This document shows positions 50,601 to 58,400 of a DNA stretch of 64,000 nucleotides, piece by piece (the stretch's first letter is position 1; the number at the start of each line of letters is the position of its first letter). The DNA is from Erwinia rhapontici (lineage in GTDB: Bacteria > Pseudomonadota > Gammaproteobacteria > Enterobacterales > Enterobacteriaceae). The position numbers and the translations under genes are program-made. Below the pieces are notes generated by a model. It did no database searches and was not told the origin of the DNA. It saw only the letters and a program-made list of their open reading frames with translations. The stretch covers positions 1 through 64,000 of the forward strand of contig NZ_VRKO01000005.1 of NCBI RefSeq assembly GCF_012271765.1, written 5' to 3'.

Positions 50601-53195
50601 CACCTCATTCGGGATGCGTTCGAAGCTGCTGTCAGTAAAGGACTTCGCTTTGATATTGAAGGCATTATCCAGCTTGGCCAGCGTCATCAGGCGGATAAAA
50701 TTATCCTCCTCACGGGCTTTGTCGGTAAAGCGGATAGGCTGCTCAGTCATATCGATAAAGGTACGTACGGCAATGGTTCCGTAAGAGTGGCCTGCACCTT
50801 CTGCACGCTCTTTAAACAGCCCCAGCAACGGTACGTCAGACTCGCCCTGAATGCGCAGCGCACTCTGGTGCCAGTCAACGGCCATCTGCGCGATGGTGGC
50901 AAAGCCAGCGCCGCCCACCGGGGTTTTGATATTCGGGAAATACTTCTTCAGCACGCGATCTTCGGTATCCAGGAAATTCGGTTCAAAGAATTCGCCACAG
51001 CTGTAGCTTTCAACGGTACACAGACCCACTTTACCCATGGTTTTCATCAGGGCTTTTTCAGCGGCTTTGGCATAGCGTTTAAAGGCTTTATTACCTTCTT
51101 CGCCTTCACCGTACTTCTCTTCAGCACGCATCTGAACGCCGAGCGGATAAACCGCCGAAGCACCGAAACCGAGGGTAGCGGCAATGTGATGTGAAGAGAT
51201 GCTCTGACCGCTTTCCACCACCAGTGAGACATCAAGACGAAGGCCTTCCTGCACCAGGCGTTGGTTGATCGCCGACACCATCAGCAGCATCGGGATAGCC
51301 GCACGCGTCGAGGAAATATGGCGGTCAGTAATAACGGCGATGCCGCCCTGTTCACGGGCAAAATCAACCACATCCTGCGCCAGGGCATCAATGGCTTTTT
51401 CCAGCGCATCAGCATTGGCCGCACGGCTTTCAAGATCGGTTCCGATAACTGGCTCGTAGAGCATTTCAAAACGGGCATAAGGTGCCACGGTCTGCTCGCG
51501 CAGCTGCAGCATATCCAGATGCGTCAGAATCGGTGTTGGAACCACAATCTGGTGGCCTTTACTGCGCCCGAGATGCGGTTTAGCGCCTAATGCTACGCGC
51601 AGCGTCATGCCGTCCACTTCACGGATAGAATCCAGCGGTGGGTTAGTGACCTGGGCAAAGCGCTGGGAGAAGTAGTGCGCCATGCCGCCTTCGTGATCGG
51701 ACAGGGCGTTAATCGCGTTGCCGTAACCCATCGCTGAAATTTTCTCAGCGCCGGTGGTCAGCATCGGATCCATCATGAATTTGAAGCTTTCCTGGTTGTA
51801 GTAGTAAGCCACAAAACGCTGATAGGTTTTGAGGTCACCGCTGTAACGCAGAGGCGAGCCTTGTTGCTCTGCCGGAATAACCGGGAGTTCCTGTAATGTG
51901 ACGCGCGACTCTGCCAGCATAGCCGGATAGTCAGCCACCGCAGCCAGTTTCTCCAGCGCTTCGATGGTGGTGTAGCTGCGTTTTTCACTGTGATCGTAAT
52001 AGAGCATCCCGCCCGCTTCGATACGGCCACGGCGCAGTACGCTTTCCGGTGGGAAGGCGATCTGGCCCGCTTCCGACATCGCACCAATATATTCAGCGGT
52101 TTCGACAGAACGCAGGGGACGCAGCCCCAGACGGTCAAGACGCGCACCAATCACTTCGCCGTTACCGAAGATCAGAGCGGCCGGGCCGTCATTCTTCTCT
52201 TCGTACAGTGAGAAATATTCCAGCATCGCACGTACTTCAGCAGACAATGATGGATCGTTTTCCCATGCTGGCGGCATCATCGATACCACGGCGGTGATCA
52301 GGTCCAGGTTATCTTCCATCAGGCGGCTGTGGATGCTCTGGTCAAGACGGGAGCTGTCTGACTGGCCTTTTGGACGCACGATCTTCTTACCGCGTGCCAG
52401 CGCAAGTGCAGATTCTGCAATGCGGTTTTTACGGTCAGTGTTCAGTTCACCGTTGTGCGCCATCAGGCGGAACGGCTGTGCCATGGTGGTGTGCGGGTCG
52501 GTATTGGTGGAAAAACGGGTATGGAAGAACAGACCGCGCACCTGGTGGTCAGCATCGGTCAGATCCTGGAAATAAGGAATCACTTCATTGGAGTTCAGAC
52601 GTGCTTTAAATACCTGCGTGCGCGAGGAAAGCGACAGCGGATAGAGTCCGCCAAATTCACTTTCAGTAAAGGCGCGGGCTTCGATGTCCAGCAGGGCACG
52701 GTAAATGCGTTTTTCAAAATCAATCTGGTTAGTCACATCGGCCGGGGCAGTAAACACCCATTGCGCGATAGGCAACTGGAACTGAATCGCCGCCGGGCGC
52801 AGCACGCTGTTATCCAGCGGCATATCGCGCTTAACGATGATCGTCAAATCATAGGCGGCCAGCGTTTCTTCGACCAGGCGCTCGGCGTTGGCTCGTAGCG
52901 CACTGTCTTTCGGCACAAAGAAGTTACCGACGCCATAACGGCCCGCTTCCAGCGGCAATCCGGTAATTTTGCGGAAAAAGTGCAAAGAGAGGTCAACGTT
53001 GACGCCAGCGCCATCACCCACGCCTTCGGCTGACATACCCCCGCGATGAGGAACGGTGCACAGGGCATTGTGTGCCATCTGCAGAACCTCATGAGTTTGC
53101 TCGCCGTCCTTACGAGTAATGAAACCTACGCCACAGCTATCACTGTCTTTTGATGGATCATACAAGCCATAGGGATAAGGTTTTGAGTTGGACAT
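47664..53195 (-). CDS. Long glutamate synthase large subunit variant (GltB-like, 1843 residues)
   Basis: This very large protein has the GltB order. The class II glutamine amidotransferase domain has nucleophile Cys21 exposed after a 20-residue propeptide and FFHTRFSTNT/AHNGELNT near 223-253. A central domain follows (about 450-820), then an FMN barrel (about 1015-1350, with KPGEGGQLP and SPPPHHDTYSIEDL). Fe-S cysteines are 1267, 1273 and 1277, and the GXGXG beta-helix spans about 1400-1640. It should make glutamate from glutamine and 2-oxoglutarate. It is about 350 residues longer than E. coli GltB (1486): roughly 100 residues are inserted before the FMN domain and about 190 follow the beta-helix. 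No gltD adjoins; a CysJ-like reductase takes its place. AAGGAGG precedes the ATG. It could still be an NADPH-type enzyme using a distant GltD. Confidence 0.88.
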   Translation of the reverse strand: MSNSKPYPYGLYDPSKDSDSCGVGFITRKDGEQTHEVLQMAHNALCTVPHRGGMSAEGVGDGAGVNVDLSLHFFRKITGLPLEAGRYGVGNFFVPKDSALRANAERLVEETLAAYDLTIIVKRDMPLDNSVLRPAAIQFQLPIAQWVFTAPADVTNQIDFEKRIYRALLDIEARAFTESEFGGLYPLSLSSRTQVFKARLNSNEVIPYFQDLTDADHQVRGLFFHTRFSTNTDPHTTMAQPFRLMAHNGELNTDRKNRIAESALALARGKKIVRPKGQSDSSRLDQSIHSRLMEDNLDLITAVVSMMPPAWENDPSLSAEVRAMLEYFSLYEEKNDGPAALIFGNGEVIGARLDRLGLRPLRSVETAEYIGAMSEAGQIAFPPESVLRRGRIEAGGMLYYDHSEKRSYTTIEALEKLAAVADYPAMLAESRVTLQELPVIPAEQQGSPLRYSGDLKTYQRFVAYYYNQESFKFMMDPMLTTGAEKISAMGYGNAINALSDHEGGMAHYFSQRFAQVTNPPLDSIREVDGMTLRVALGAKPHLGRSKGHQIVVPTPILTHLDMLQLREQTVAPYARFEMLYEPVIGTDLESRAANADALEKAIDALAQDVVDFAREQGGIAVITDRHISSTRAAIPMLLMVSAINQRLVQEGLRLDVSLVVESGQSISSHHIAATLGFGASAVYPLGVQMRAEEKYGEGEEGNKAFKRYAKAAEKALMKTMGKVGLCTVESYSCGEFFEPNFLDTEDRVLKKYFPNIKTPVGGAGFATIAQMAVDWHQSALRIQGESDVPLLGLFKERAEGAGHSYGTIAVRTFIDMTEQPIRFTDKAREEDNFIRLMTLAKLDNAFNIKAKSFTDSSFERIPNEVIDNFTITADYRQFSSLMLEERKRRPAALRDILALPADLTHVDSEAEFTRKLGRYSLVNNGFAVRGLECEATEGSDDRFTLRLTDAIVGLKSEYDRLTTLSVVLKKRFGDAIQHVEVAADALHLTATGKAADYLSRIFTISPALPLSEVQPAHEITRTFASGAMSHGALVAPAHEAVAHGTNMVGGMSNCGEGGEHYSRHGTIRASRIKQLASGRFGVWAAYLADPMLEELEIKIGQGAKPGEGGQLPAAKVTVEIAAARGGTPGVELVSPPPHHDTYSIEDLAQLIHDCKAARVRVIVKLVSSEGIGTIAVGVAKAGADVINVAGNTGGTGAASVTSLKYTGRVAEIGIAEVHQALCANGLREKVLLRCSGAQQTGSDVVKSALLGGDSFEFGTTALMMLKCVMAKNCNVKCPAGLTTNAEAFDGDPRQLAQYFINVAHEVREMLARLGLRSLREARGRSDLLHLMDHPLEVGKLDLRAMLTVVPELKIARPVYLEKDFELDNGWIDLLNDQLVSQGSTEIKLGAGITLNNRNKSVGGQLAIDIERLLNHTLNAEHLSRIPAALLDDRGRRYLAPATITISTSGSAGQSYGVFCNDGMRLEHYGTCNDGVGKGQCGGEIVVMSPGGGSQDAEGNVLIGNFALFGATGGRLYAQGQAGDRFAVRNSGATAVVEGVGDFCCEYMTNGAVLNLGTYGTGFGNGMSGGFAYQYDPYGTLAGSAAGDSVMLGSITDDNEMARVHKEAVLTMLNWHLEATSSPRAQWLLDHWETESQHFVYVMPRSLLLYQDGAEILKAKTRKDLLEELSTALAGHQVAKFKAAWREGKAIANGAVPGYGATDTPEMLVLLNNYTVLSSAQQLALSRLPKGTSVEDPAVEKAVRNLLMTEDFTLISKLQRHGRAAIESYSDEELSCLIGAKRMTDYKAALTQRNIRSMDSLATYGWIMYQDACNREVLGRLPDFEELFARAALPELAAAVGKLA

Positions 53196-54210
53196 TGAGG
53201 GCCTCCTTAAACTGCTTTTGACATTACCACTGTTCTTCAGGCACAGAGCGCTACGGGCAGTCTTCTCTGGCTCTGTATCATTTTATGCCGCTAAAACGCA
53301 GACACCGTGACTCCGAACATTCCATTGATGGACATTTGTTTAAACGTCCTTGAATGAGTTGCTCACGAAATTCCGGGTCTCAAATTGGAGATAACTTGCA
53401 TCACGAGGGAGTCTACTTGCTGCATAGATATGCCGAGACACTGGCCCGTTAGGAAAGCTTCCAGCGGATTTCCAACTTATCGGGAAAGCGTACTCAGGTC
53501 AAATAGCGATCTTACTTATACCTTTTAGCGTGTTTTGTGAATTATCTTCATGATAAATAACAAAATAATGCCATATTTTAACCCTATCGACCCATGCATG
53601 AAGGCACAGGAAGTGTGAGCTGACTCACTATAGGGCAGCGGGCAAATCTCTGCACCATGCTGGTGCCGGGGTTATTGGCAGCAGAATGTGCTGTTAGGCG
53701 CTTGATAACCGCAGGAACACACTGTTTTTGGCGAGTGGGGTTATTTGAATTAAACAGAGGGGTGTCATTAGTAAAATTAATCATGCCAGGTGTGATTAAT
53801 ATTTCATTAATTGTGAATGATTATTCGTTAGGTGTGACGAGAGACTGCGAGTAAGGCTGACCATCGCTATGAAAAGTATCAACAAGAGAAAGGCGCGCTG
53901 AATCCAGAGCGGCCCTACAGATTATGCAGTTATAAAATTTAGTCAATATCTTAAAGGGTAACTTTTTGCTGAGAGGGAAAAAAAGTTTTTATTGTCGGCC
54001 ACCCTGGTGAGAGCATTGCCAGGCCTGGTTTTGCCGCCAGTACCAGTCTCAGGCCGCAGGGCGCGGAAAATCCCGTCATAACCCGCTGCGGGCTGTGGGT
54101 GCTGCTGCACTATTAGTGTGCAGGTTTCTGACCCAGCGTGGGGAGATAGCGCGTTGGTCTTTTGTTCAATTCCGGTATGATTGCCGCTATCCGACTGGAA
54201 GGAATCCTTT
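53196..54210. other. Long intergenic region between the glutamate synthase gene and arcB
   Basis: About 1 kb between two divergent genes holds no credible coding sequence; E. coli has yhcC in this interval. It must contain the leftward promoter of the glutamate synthase operon and the rightward promoter of arcB. The middle part (about 53500-53830) is A/T-rich, and the last 200 bp are G/C-rich. A 20-bp imperfect palindrome (53330-53349) and a T7-promoter-like string (53622-53635) lie inside. No known RNA family was recognised. Confidence 0.6.
53330..53349 (-). promoter_or_regulatory. Imperfect palindrome upstream of the glutamate synthase gene
   Basis: GGACATTT-GTTT-AAACGTCC is an inverted repeat with one mismatch, 135-154 bp before the start codon. 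It could be an operator for a nitrogen or amino-acid regulator. No known consensus was matched, so the role is unassigned. Confidence 0.3.
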
Positions 54211-56550
54211 ATGAAACAAATTCGGTTATTAGCGCAGTACTACGTTGATTTGATGGTCAAACTGGGGCTGGTGCGCTTCTCGTTGCTGTTGGCATCGGCG
54301 CTGGTGGTACTGGCCATGATTGTGCAGATGGCCGTCACTATGGTGCTGCGTGGTCATGTCGAAAGTATCGATATGGTACGTTCGGTATTTTTCGGTCTGC
54401 TGATTACGCCCTGGGCGGTTTACTTCCTCTCGGTGGTGGTGGAGCAACTGGAAGAATCGCGTCAGCGTCTTGCCCGGCTTGTCGATAAGCTTGAAGAGAT
54501 GCGTAACCGTGATTTGGAACTTAATCAGCAGATGCAGGGTAATATTGTCCAGTTAAATCAGGAGATTACTGACCGTATTAAAGCCGAAGATGCACGCCTG
54601 CAGGTGGTGGCGAAACTGAAAGAGGAGATGGTGCGGCGTGAAGAAGCGCAAATCGAACTCGAACAACAATCCTCTTTCCTGCGTTCATTCCTTGATGCCT
54701 CCCCTGATCTCGTGTTCTACCGCAATGTTGACCAGCAGTTCTCAGGCTGTAACCGCGCGATGGAATTGCTCACGGGCAAAAGCGAAAAACAGCTTATCGG
54801 CCTGTCTCCAAAAGATGTCTACGACGACGACGCAGCGACCAAAGTGCTGGAAACTGATGAGAAAGTCTTCCGTCATAATGTCTCCCTGACTTATGAGCAG
54901 TGGCTGCAATATCCTGATGGGCGCAAGGCCTGTTTTGAAATTCGGAAGGTGCCTTATTACGACCGCGTAGGGAAACGTAGTGGGCTGATGGGCTTTGGAC
55001 GCGATATAACCGAGCGTAAGCGTTACCAGGACGCGTTAGAGAATGCCAGTAGGGATAAGACGACCTTTATCTCTACTATCAGCCACGAGCTTCGTACGCC
55101 GCTTAATGGCATTGTGGGTTTGAGCCGTATCCTATTGGATACCCGCCTCAACCAGGAACAGCTGAAGTATCTTAAAACCATCCATGTTTCCGCTATTACA
55201 CTGGGTAACATTTTCAACGATGTGATTGAGATGGACAAAATCGAGCGCCGCAAAGTGCAGCTGGATAATCAGCCTATTGATTTCACAGGGTTCCTGGCCG
55301 ATCTGGAAAACCTCTCCGGTTTGCTGGCTGAGCCAAAAGGGCTGAAGTTTGTGCTGGCGCCCTCGCTCCCGCTTCCCCACAAAATTATTGCTGATGGCAC
55401 ACGCCTTCGTCAGATCCTGTGGAACCTGATTGGTAATGCGGTGAAATTTACCCAGCAAGGGGAAATTGTGGTGCGGGTTGGCTATCAGCAGGATGACTGC
55501 CTGTGCTTCGAAGTCGAAGATTCTGGCATGGGTATCCCGCAGGATGAGCAGGACAAAATTTTTGCCATGTATTACCAGGTGAAGGATCAGCGTGGCGGCA
55601 AGCCTGCGACGGGCACGGGGATTGGACTGGCGGTATCCCGCCGCCTGGCTCAAAGCATGGGAGGCGACATCTGCGTGCATAGCGCGCCTGGTCAGGGTTC
55701 CTGCTTCACCCTGACGCTCAACGCACCGCGTGTGATCGAAGACCTCGAGGATGAACAGCAGGAAGAAGATTTGCCACTGCCCGCGCTGCACGTGCTGCTG
55801 GTGGAGGATATTGAGTTGAACGTTGTGGTTGCTCGTTCGGTGCTTGAGAAGCTGGGTAACAGCGTAGAAGTGGCGATGACAGGGCAAGCTGCACTGGATA
55901 TGTTTGACCCTGACGAGTTTGATCTGGTGTTGCTGGATATCCAGCTACCCGACATGACCGGACTGGATGTGGCGCGCATCATCCACCAGCGTCATGCCGG
56001 AGAGCATCTGCCACCGCTGGTGGCACTGACGGCGAACGTCCTGAAGGATAAACGTGAATACCTTGATGCGGGTATGGATGATGTTCTGAGCAAGCCATTG
56101 GCCGTTCCTGCACTCACGGCGATGATCAAAAGATACTGGGATTTCCAGGCAATCGATCTACCTGATGCACCGGAGTTCAATATGGATGAGAAAGAACTGG
56201 CGTTACTGGATGTGCCCATGCTTGAACAGTATATCGAGTTGGTCGGGCCGAAACTGATCCATCAGAGCCTCGCGATGTTCGAACAGATGATGCCGGGTTA
56301 CCTGGCGGTACTGGATTCCAACATGATGGCGCGCGATCAAAAAGGCATTGCGGAAGAGGGCCACAAAATTAAAGGTGCTGCGGGTTCCGTAGGGCTGACA
56401 CATTTGCAGCAGGTTGCAAAACAGATTCAAAGCCCTGAGCTGCCTGCATGGTGGGATAACGTTCAGGAATGGATTGATGAGCTTAAGCACGAGTGGCGCA
56501 ATGACGTGGAAGTGTTACGGCAATGGGTTACGGACGCTGAAAAAAAATGA
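54211..56550 (+). CDS. arcB: Aerobic respiration sensor kinase ArcB
   Basis: This 779-residue hybrid histidine kinase senses quinone redox state and phosphorylates ArcA under oxygen limitation. Two membrane segments (about residues 21-46 and 57-77) are followed by a coiled-coil linker and a PAS domain with the redox cysteines Cys180 and Cys241. The transmitter has His292 (STISHELRTP), the receiver Asp576 (VLLDIQLPD) and the Hpt domain His718 (EEGHKIKGAAGS). The start at 54211 follows GGAAGGA; a 10-residue upstream extension is rejected. The 3' end overlaps the antisense small RNA ArcZ terminator. Confidence 0.98.
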   Translation: MKQIRLLAQYYVDLMVKLGLVRFSLLLASALVVLAMIVQMAVTMVLRGHVESIDMVRSVFFGLLITPWAVYFLSVVVEQLEESRQRLARLVDKLEEMRNRDLELNQQMQGNIVQLNQEITDRIKAEDARLQVVAKLKEEMVRREEAQIELEQQSSFLRSFLDASPDLVFYRNVDQQFSGCNRAMELLTGKSEKQLIGLSPKDVYDDDAATKVLETDEKVFRHNVSLTYEQWLQYPDGRKACFEIRKVPYYDRVGKRSGLMGFGRDITERKRYQDALENASRDKTTFISTISHELRTPLNGIVGLSRILLDTRLNQEQLKYLKTIHVSAITLGNIFNDVIEMDKIERRKVQLDNQPIDFTGFLADLENLSGLLAEPKGLKFVLAPSLPLPHKIIADGTRLRQILWNLIGNAVKFTQQGEIVVRVGYQQDDCLCFEVEDSGMGIPQDEQDKIFAMYYQVKDQRGGKPATGTGIGLAVSRRLAQSMGGDICVHSAPGQGSCFTLTLNAPRVIEDLEDEQQEEDLPLPALHVLLVEDIELNVVVARSVLEKLGNSVEVAMTGQAALDMFDPDEFDLVLLDIQLPDMTGLDVARIIHQRHAGEHLPPLVALTANVLKDKREYLDAGMDDVLSKPLAVPALTAMIKRYWDFQAIDLPDAPEFNMDEKELALLDVPMLEQYIELVGPKLIHQSLAMFEQMMPGYLAVLDSNMMARDQKGIAEEGHKIKGAAGSVGLTHLQQVAKQIQSPELPAWWDNVQEWIDELKHEWRNDVEVLRQWVTDAEKK

Positions 56551-56655
56551 CCCCGACCGAAGCCGGGGTGCGCGAATACTGCGCCAACACCAGGGAAAAA
56601 GGTCCTCCTGAGCTATTCTGATAAGAATCGTCGAGAGCTCAGGTTTAGGTATTGG
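56541..56655 (-). ncRNA. arcZ: Small regulatory RNA ArcZ
   Basis: The minus strand contains the conserved 3' half of ArcZ, from TCCCTGGTGTTGGCGCAG through TATTCGCGCACCCCGG. This ends in a terminator hairpin (ACCCCGGC-TTCG-GTCGGGGT) and a run of T residues. ArcZ is an Hfq-dependent sRNA that activates rpoS translation and represses motility and other genes; ArcA represses it. The 5' end near 56655 is inferred from a promoter with 17-bp spacing, giving about 115 nt against 121 in E. coli. The 5' half is not conserved with E. coli, in line with processing of ArcZ to its 3' part. The terminator overlaps the arcB stop codon antisense. Confidence 0.9.
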
Positions 56656-56661
56656 GTGAAC

Positions 56662-56690
56662 ATAACAATGCTCAGTCACTACTTTAGCAA
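56662..56690 (-). promoter_or_regulatory. Promoter of arcZ
   Basis: On the minus strand TTGCTA (plus 56685-56690) and TGTTAT (56662-56667) are separated by exactly 17 bp. They sit where the conserved ArcZ RNA should start. Each box matches four of six consensus positions. Confidence 0.65.
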
Positions 56691-57344
56691 ATCTTGCGTC
56701 ACATGTTACGGGATTCATTAAAATGTGTGATGTTGAGCAGCGTTCGTAAACAGAAGAACCGATTTTTACAATCCAGTCAAGCGGCGAATTACATTTTACG
56801 ATAATACGCATATTTATTGAACGATTGTGGCTTTTCCCCAGGTCCTGGGATTGACGTAAACTTTTTGCTCTGATGACTTTTTACTTAGGTACGGGAGTCT
56901 CGCTGCTGTAATCGATTTTATTGTTTGTAAGTTGATGTTTTATTTAGTTATTTCTGGGTTTTTGGTCTGGCTTTCCGAAACGTTTTGGTTTCTGCTAGCA
57001 CAAATTACCGAATCGCCCTCCAGCGGTCGGTAAATGCTGACTCCGTTCAGCAAGATAAACAGCTCTTTCCAGTAACGTGAAACGATGTGGAATCGACTCT
57101 AAGGCCAAATCGACACGGGATTTACTTTCTATGAGGCTGAATAATCGAAAGCGTCCAGATGAAATTTATAAGCAGGATGAACCAATCAATTTCGAGTGCT
57201 TTCTGCTTCCGACAGATCCATCGTAGAGTGAAGGTAAAGTGCGTGATTTAATGGAACCGATTCCGGTTATGTCGGAGTAACTGACAATCATGGAGAAATC
57301 CTGGTGTATTTTCATACTGATAAATTTTGGGCGGATCCTCGGGT
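56691..57344. other. Intergenic region between arcZ and mtgA
   Basis: About 650 bp hold no credible gene. In E. coli elbB lies between arcB and mtgA; nothing resembling it is seen in any frame here. The sequence is rather A/T-rich and looks non-coding. A 22-codon frame at 57290-57358 overlaps the mtgA start in another frame and is not called. The mtgA promoter must lie in this region. Confidence 0.6.
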
Positions 57345-58070
57345 ATGAGTCGCAATAAAGTGCGCGTGATGGCGCGGATCAAATCGGGGCTATTTCGCCT
57401 GGTCCTGGTCGTAATGGGTTTATGGGTGGGTGGTATTGTCCTCTTTGCTTTTTTACCGGTGCCATTTTCTGCCGTGATGGCCGAACGGCAATTGAGCGCC
57501 TGGTTCAGTGGTGATTTTCGCTATGTGGCTCATTCTGACTGGGTGTCGATGGATAAGATTTCACCGTGGATGGCGTTGGCGGTTATTGCCTCTGAAGATC
57601 AGAAGTTCCCTACGCACTGGGGGTTTGATGTGGCCGCTATTCAGTCAGTACTGGACAGCAGTAATGAGAAAGCGGGTATGCGCGGCGCATCGACACTCTC
57701 GCAGCAAACGGCCAAAAACGTATTTCTCTGGGATGGACGGAGCTGGGTGCGTAAAGGCCTGGAGGCCGGTCTGACGGTGGGAATTGAAACAGTATGGACC
57801 AAACGCCGGATCCTCACTGTTTATCTTAACGTGGCGGAGATGGGGAAAGGGGTCTTTGGCGTAGAGGAGGCCTCTCAACGCTATTTCCATAAACCGGCCA
57901 GTCGCCTGTCTATGTCTGAAGCGGCGCTACTGGCTGCAGTGCTACCCAACCCCATTCGCTTCAGGGCTGATGCTCCGTCTGGCTATGTGCGTCAGCGCCA
58001 ACAGTGGATTATGCGCCAGATGCGCCAGCTCGGGGGGGAGAGTTTCCTGCGGGAACATAAGTTGCATTGA
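57345..58070 (+). CDS. mtgA: Monofunctional peptidoglycan glycosyltransferase MtgA
   Basis: This 241-residue inner-membrane enzyme polymerises lipid II into glycan strands without a transpeptidase domain. A membrane anchor (about residues 17-38) precedes the GT51 domain with catalytic Glu84 in [14 protein letters not shown], followed by [13 protein letters not shown] and [11 protein letters not shown]. Length and sequence match E. coli MtgA (242). The start is ATG 57345; an in-frame TTG 18 nt upstream is less likely. It is convergent with npr. Confidence 0.95.
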   Translation: MSRNKVRVMARIKSGLFRLVLVVMGLWVGGIVLFAFLPVPFSAVMAERQLSAWFSGDFRYVAHSDWVSMDKISPWMALAVIASEDQKFPTHWGFDVAAIQSVLDSSNEKAGMRGASTLSQQTAKNVFLWDGRSWVRKGLEAGLTVGIETVWTKRRILTVYLNVAEMGKGVFGVEEASQRYFHKPASRLSMSEAALLAAVLPNPIRFRADAPSGYVRQRQQWIMRQMRQLGGESFLREHKLH

Positions 58071-58090
58071 TTCGGGCGGGAAATAGCCAA

Positions 58091-58114
58091 CAGACCGGCT
58101 GAAACGCCGGTCTG
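58091..58114. terminator. Hairpin terminator between mtgA and npr
   Basis: The 9-bp stem CAGACCGGC/GCCGGTCTG with a 6-nt loop lies between the convergent mtgA and npr stop codons. Short T-runs only are present on each side, so it is a moderate bidirectional terminator. Confidence 0.6.
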
Positions 58115-58127
58115 TTCAGGGGGATGA

Positions 58128-58400
58128 TTAGTCTTCGTCGAATCCGGCATTAAACAGATCGATCACCGCGGCCAGCGCTTCTTCTTCTTGCGCACCACTG
58201 GCTTCTACTTCGATATGACCGCCTTTAGCTGAGTCAAGCATCAGTAGCGCAATCACGCTGCTCGCTTCCGCTTCAGTACCGCTTTCATTGCGCAGCAGCA
58301 CTTCAGCATCAAAACTCTGTACCAGTTCGAACAGCTTCATCGCCGGACGTGCGTGCATACCCAGCTTATTTTTAATCTCAACAGTCTGTTTTACGGTCAT
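58128..58400 (-). CDS. npr: Phosphocarrier protein NPr of the nitrogen PTS
   Basis: This 90-residue HPr-like cytoplasmic protein accepts phosphate from EI-Ntr (PtsP) and passes it to PtsN. The phosphorylated His16 lies in [10 protein letters not shown]. It matches E. coli NPr in length and nearly in sequence. Its start overlaps the rapZ stop by 4 bp (ATGA), so translation is coupled. It is the last gene of the rpoN cluster. Confidence 0.97.
   Translation of the reverse strand: MTVKQTVEIKNKLGMHARPAMKLFELVQSFDAEVLLRNESGTEAEASSVIALLMLDSAKGGHIEVEASGAQEEEALAAVIDLFNAGFDED

Noticed and set aside
53870-53902. Ten-codon frame MKSINKRKAR upstream of arcB
   Set aside because: Very short basic frames arise by chance; no conservation or ribosome-binding site supports it.
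55132-55887. 251-codon open frame on the minus strand opposite arcB
   Set aside because: It lies wholly inside arcB, has no ribosome-binding site or known motif, and its composition reflects the antisense of the kinase domain.
57290-57358. 22-codon frame overlapping the mtgA start
   Set aside because: It is too short, has only a weak upstream ribosome-binding site and no known relative, and it overlaps mtgA in another frame.
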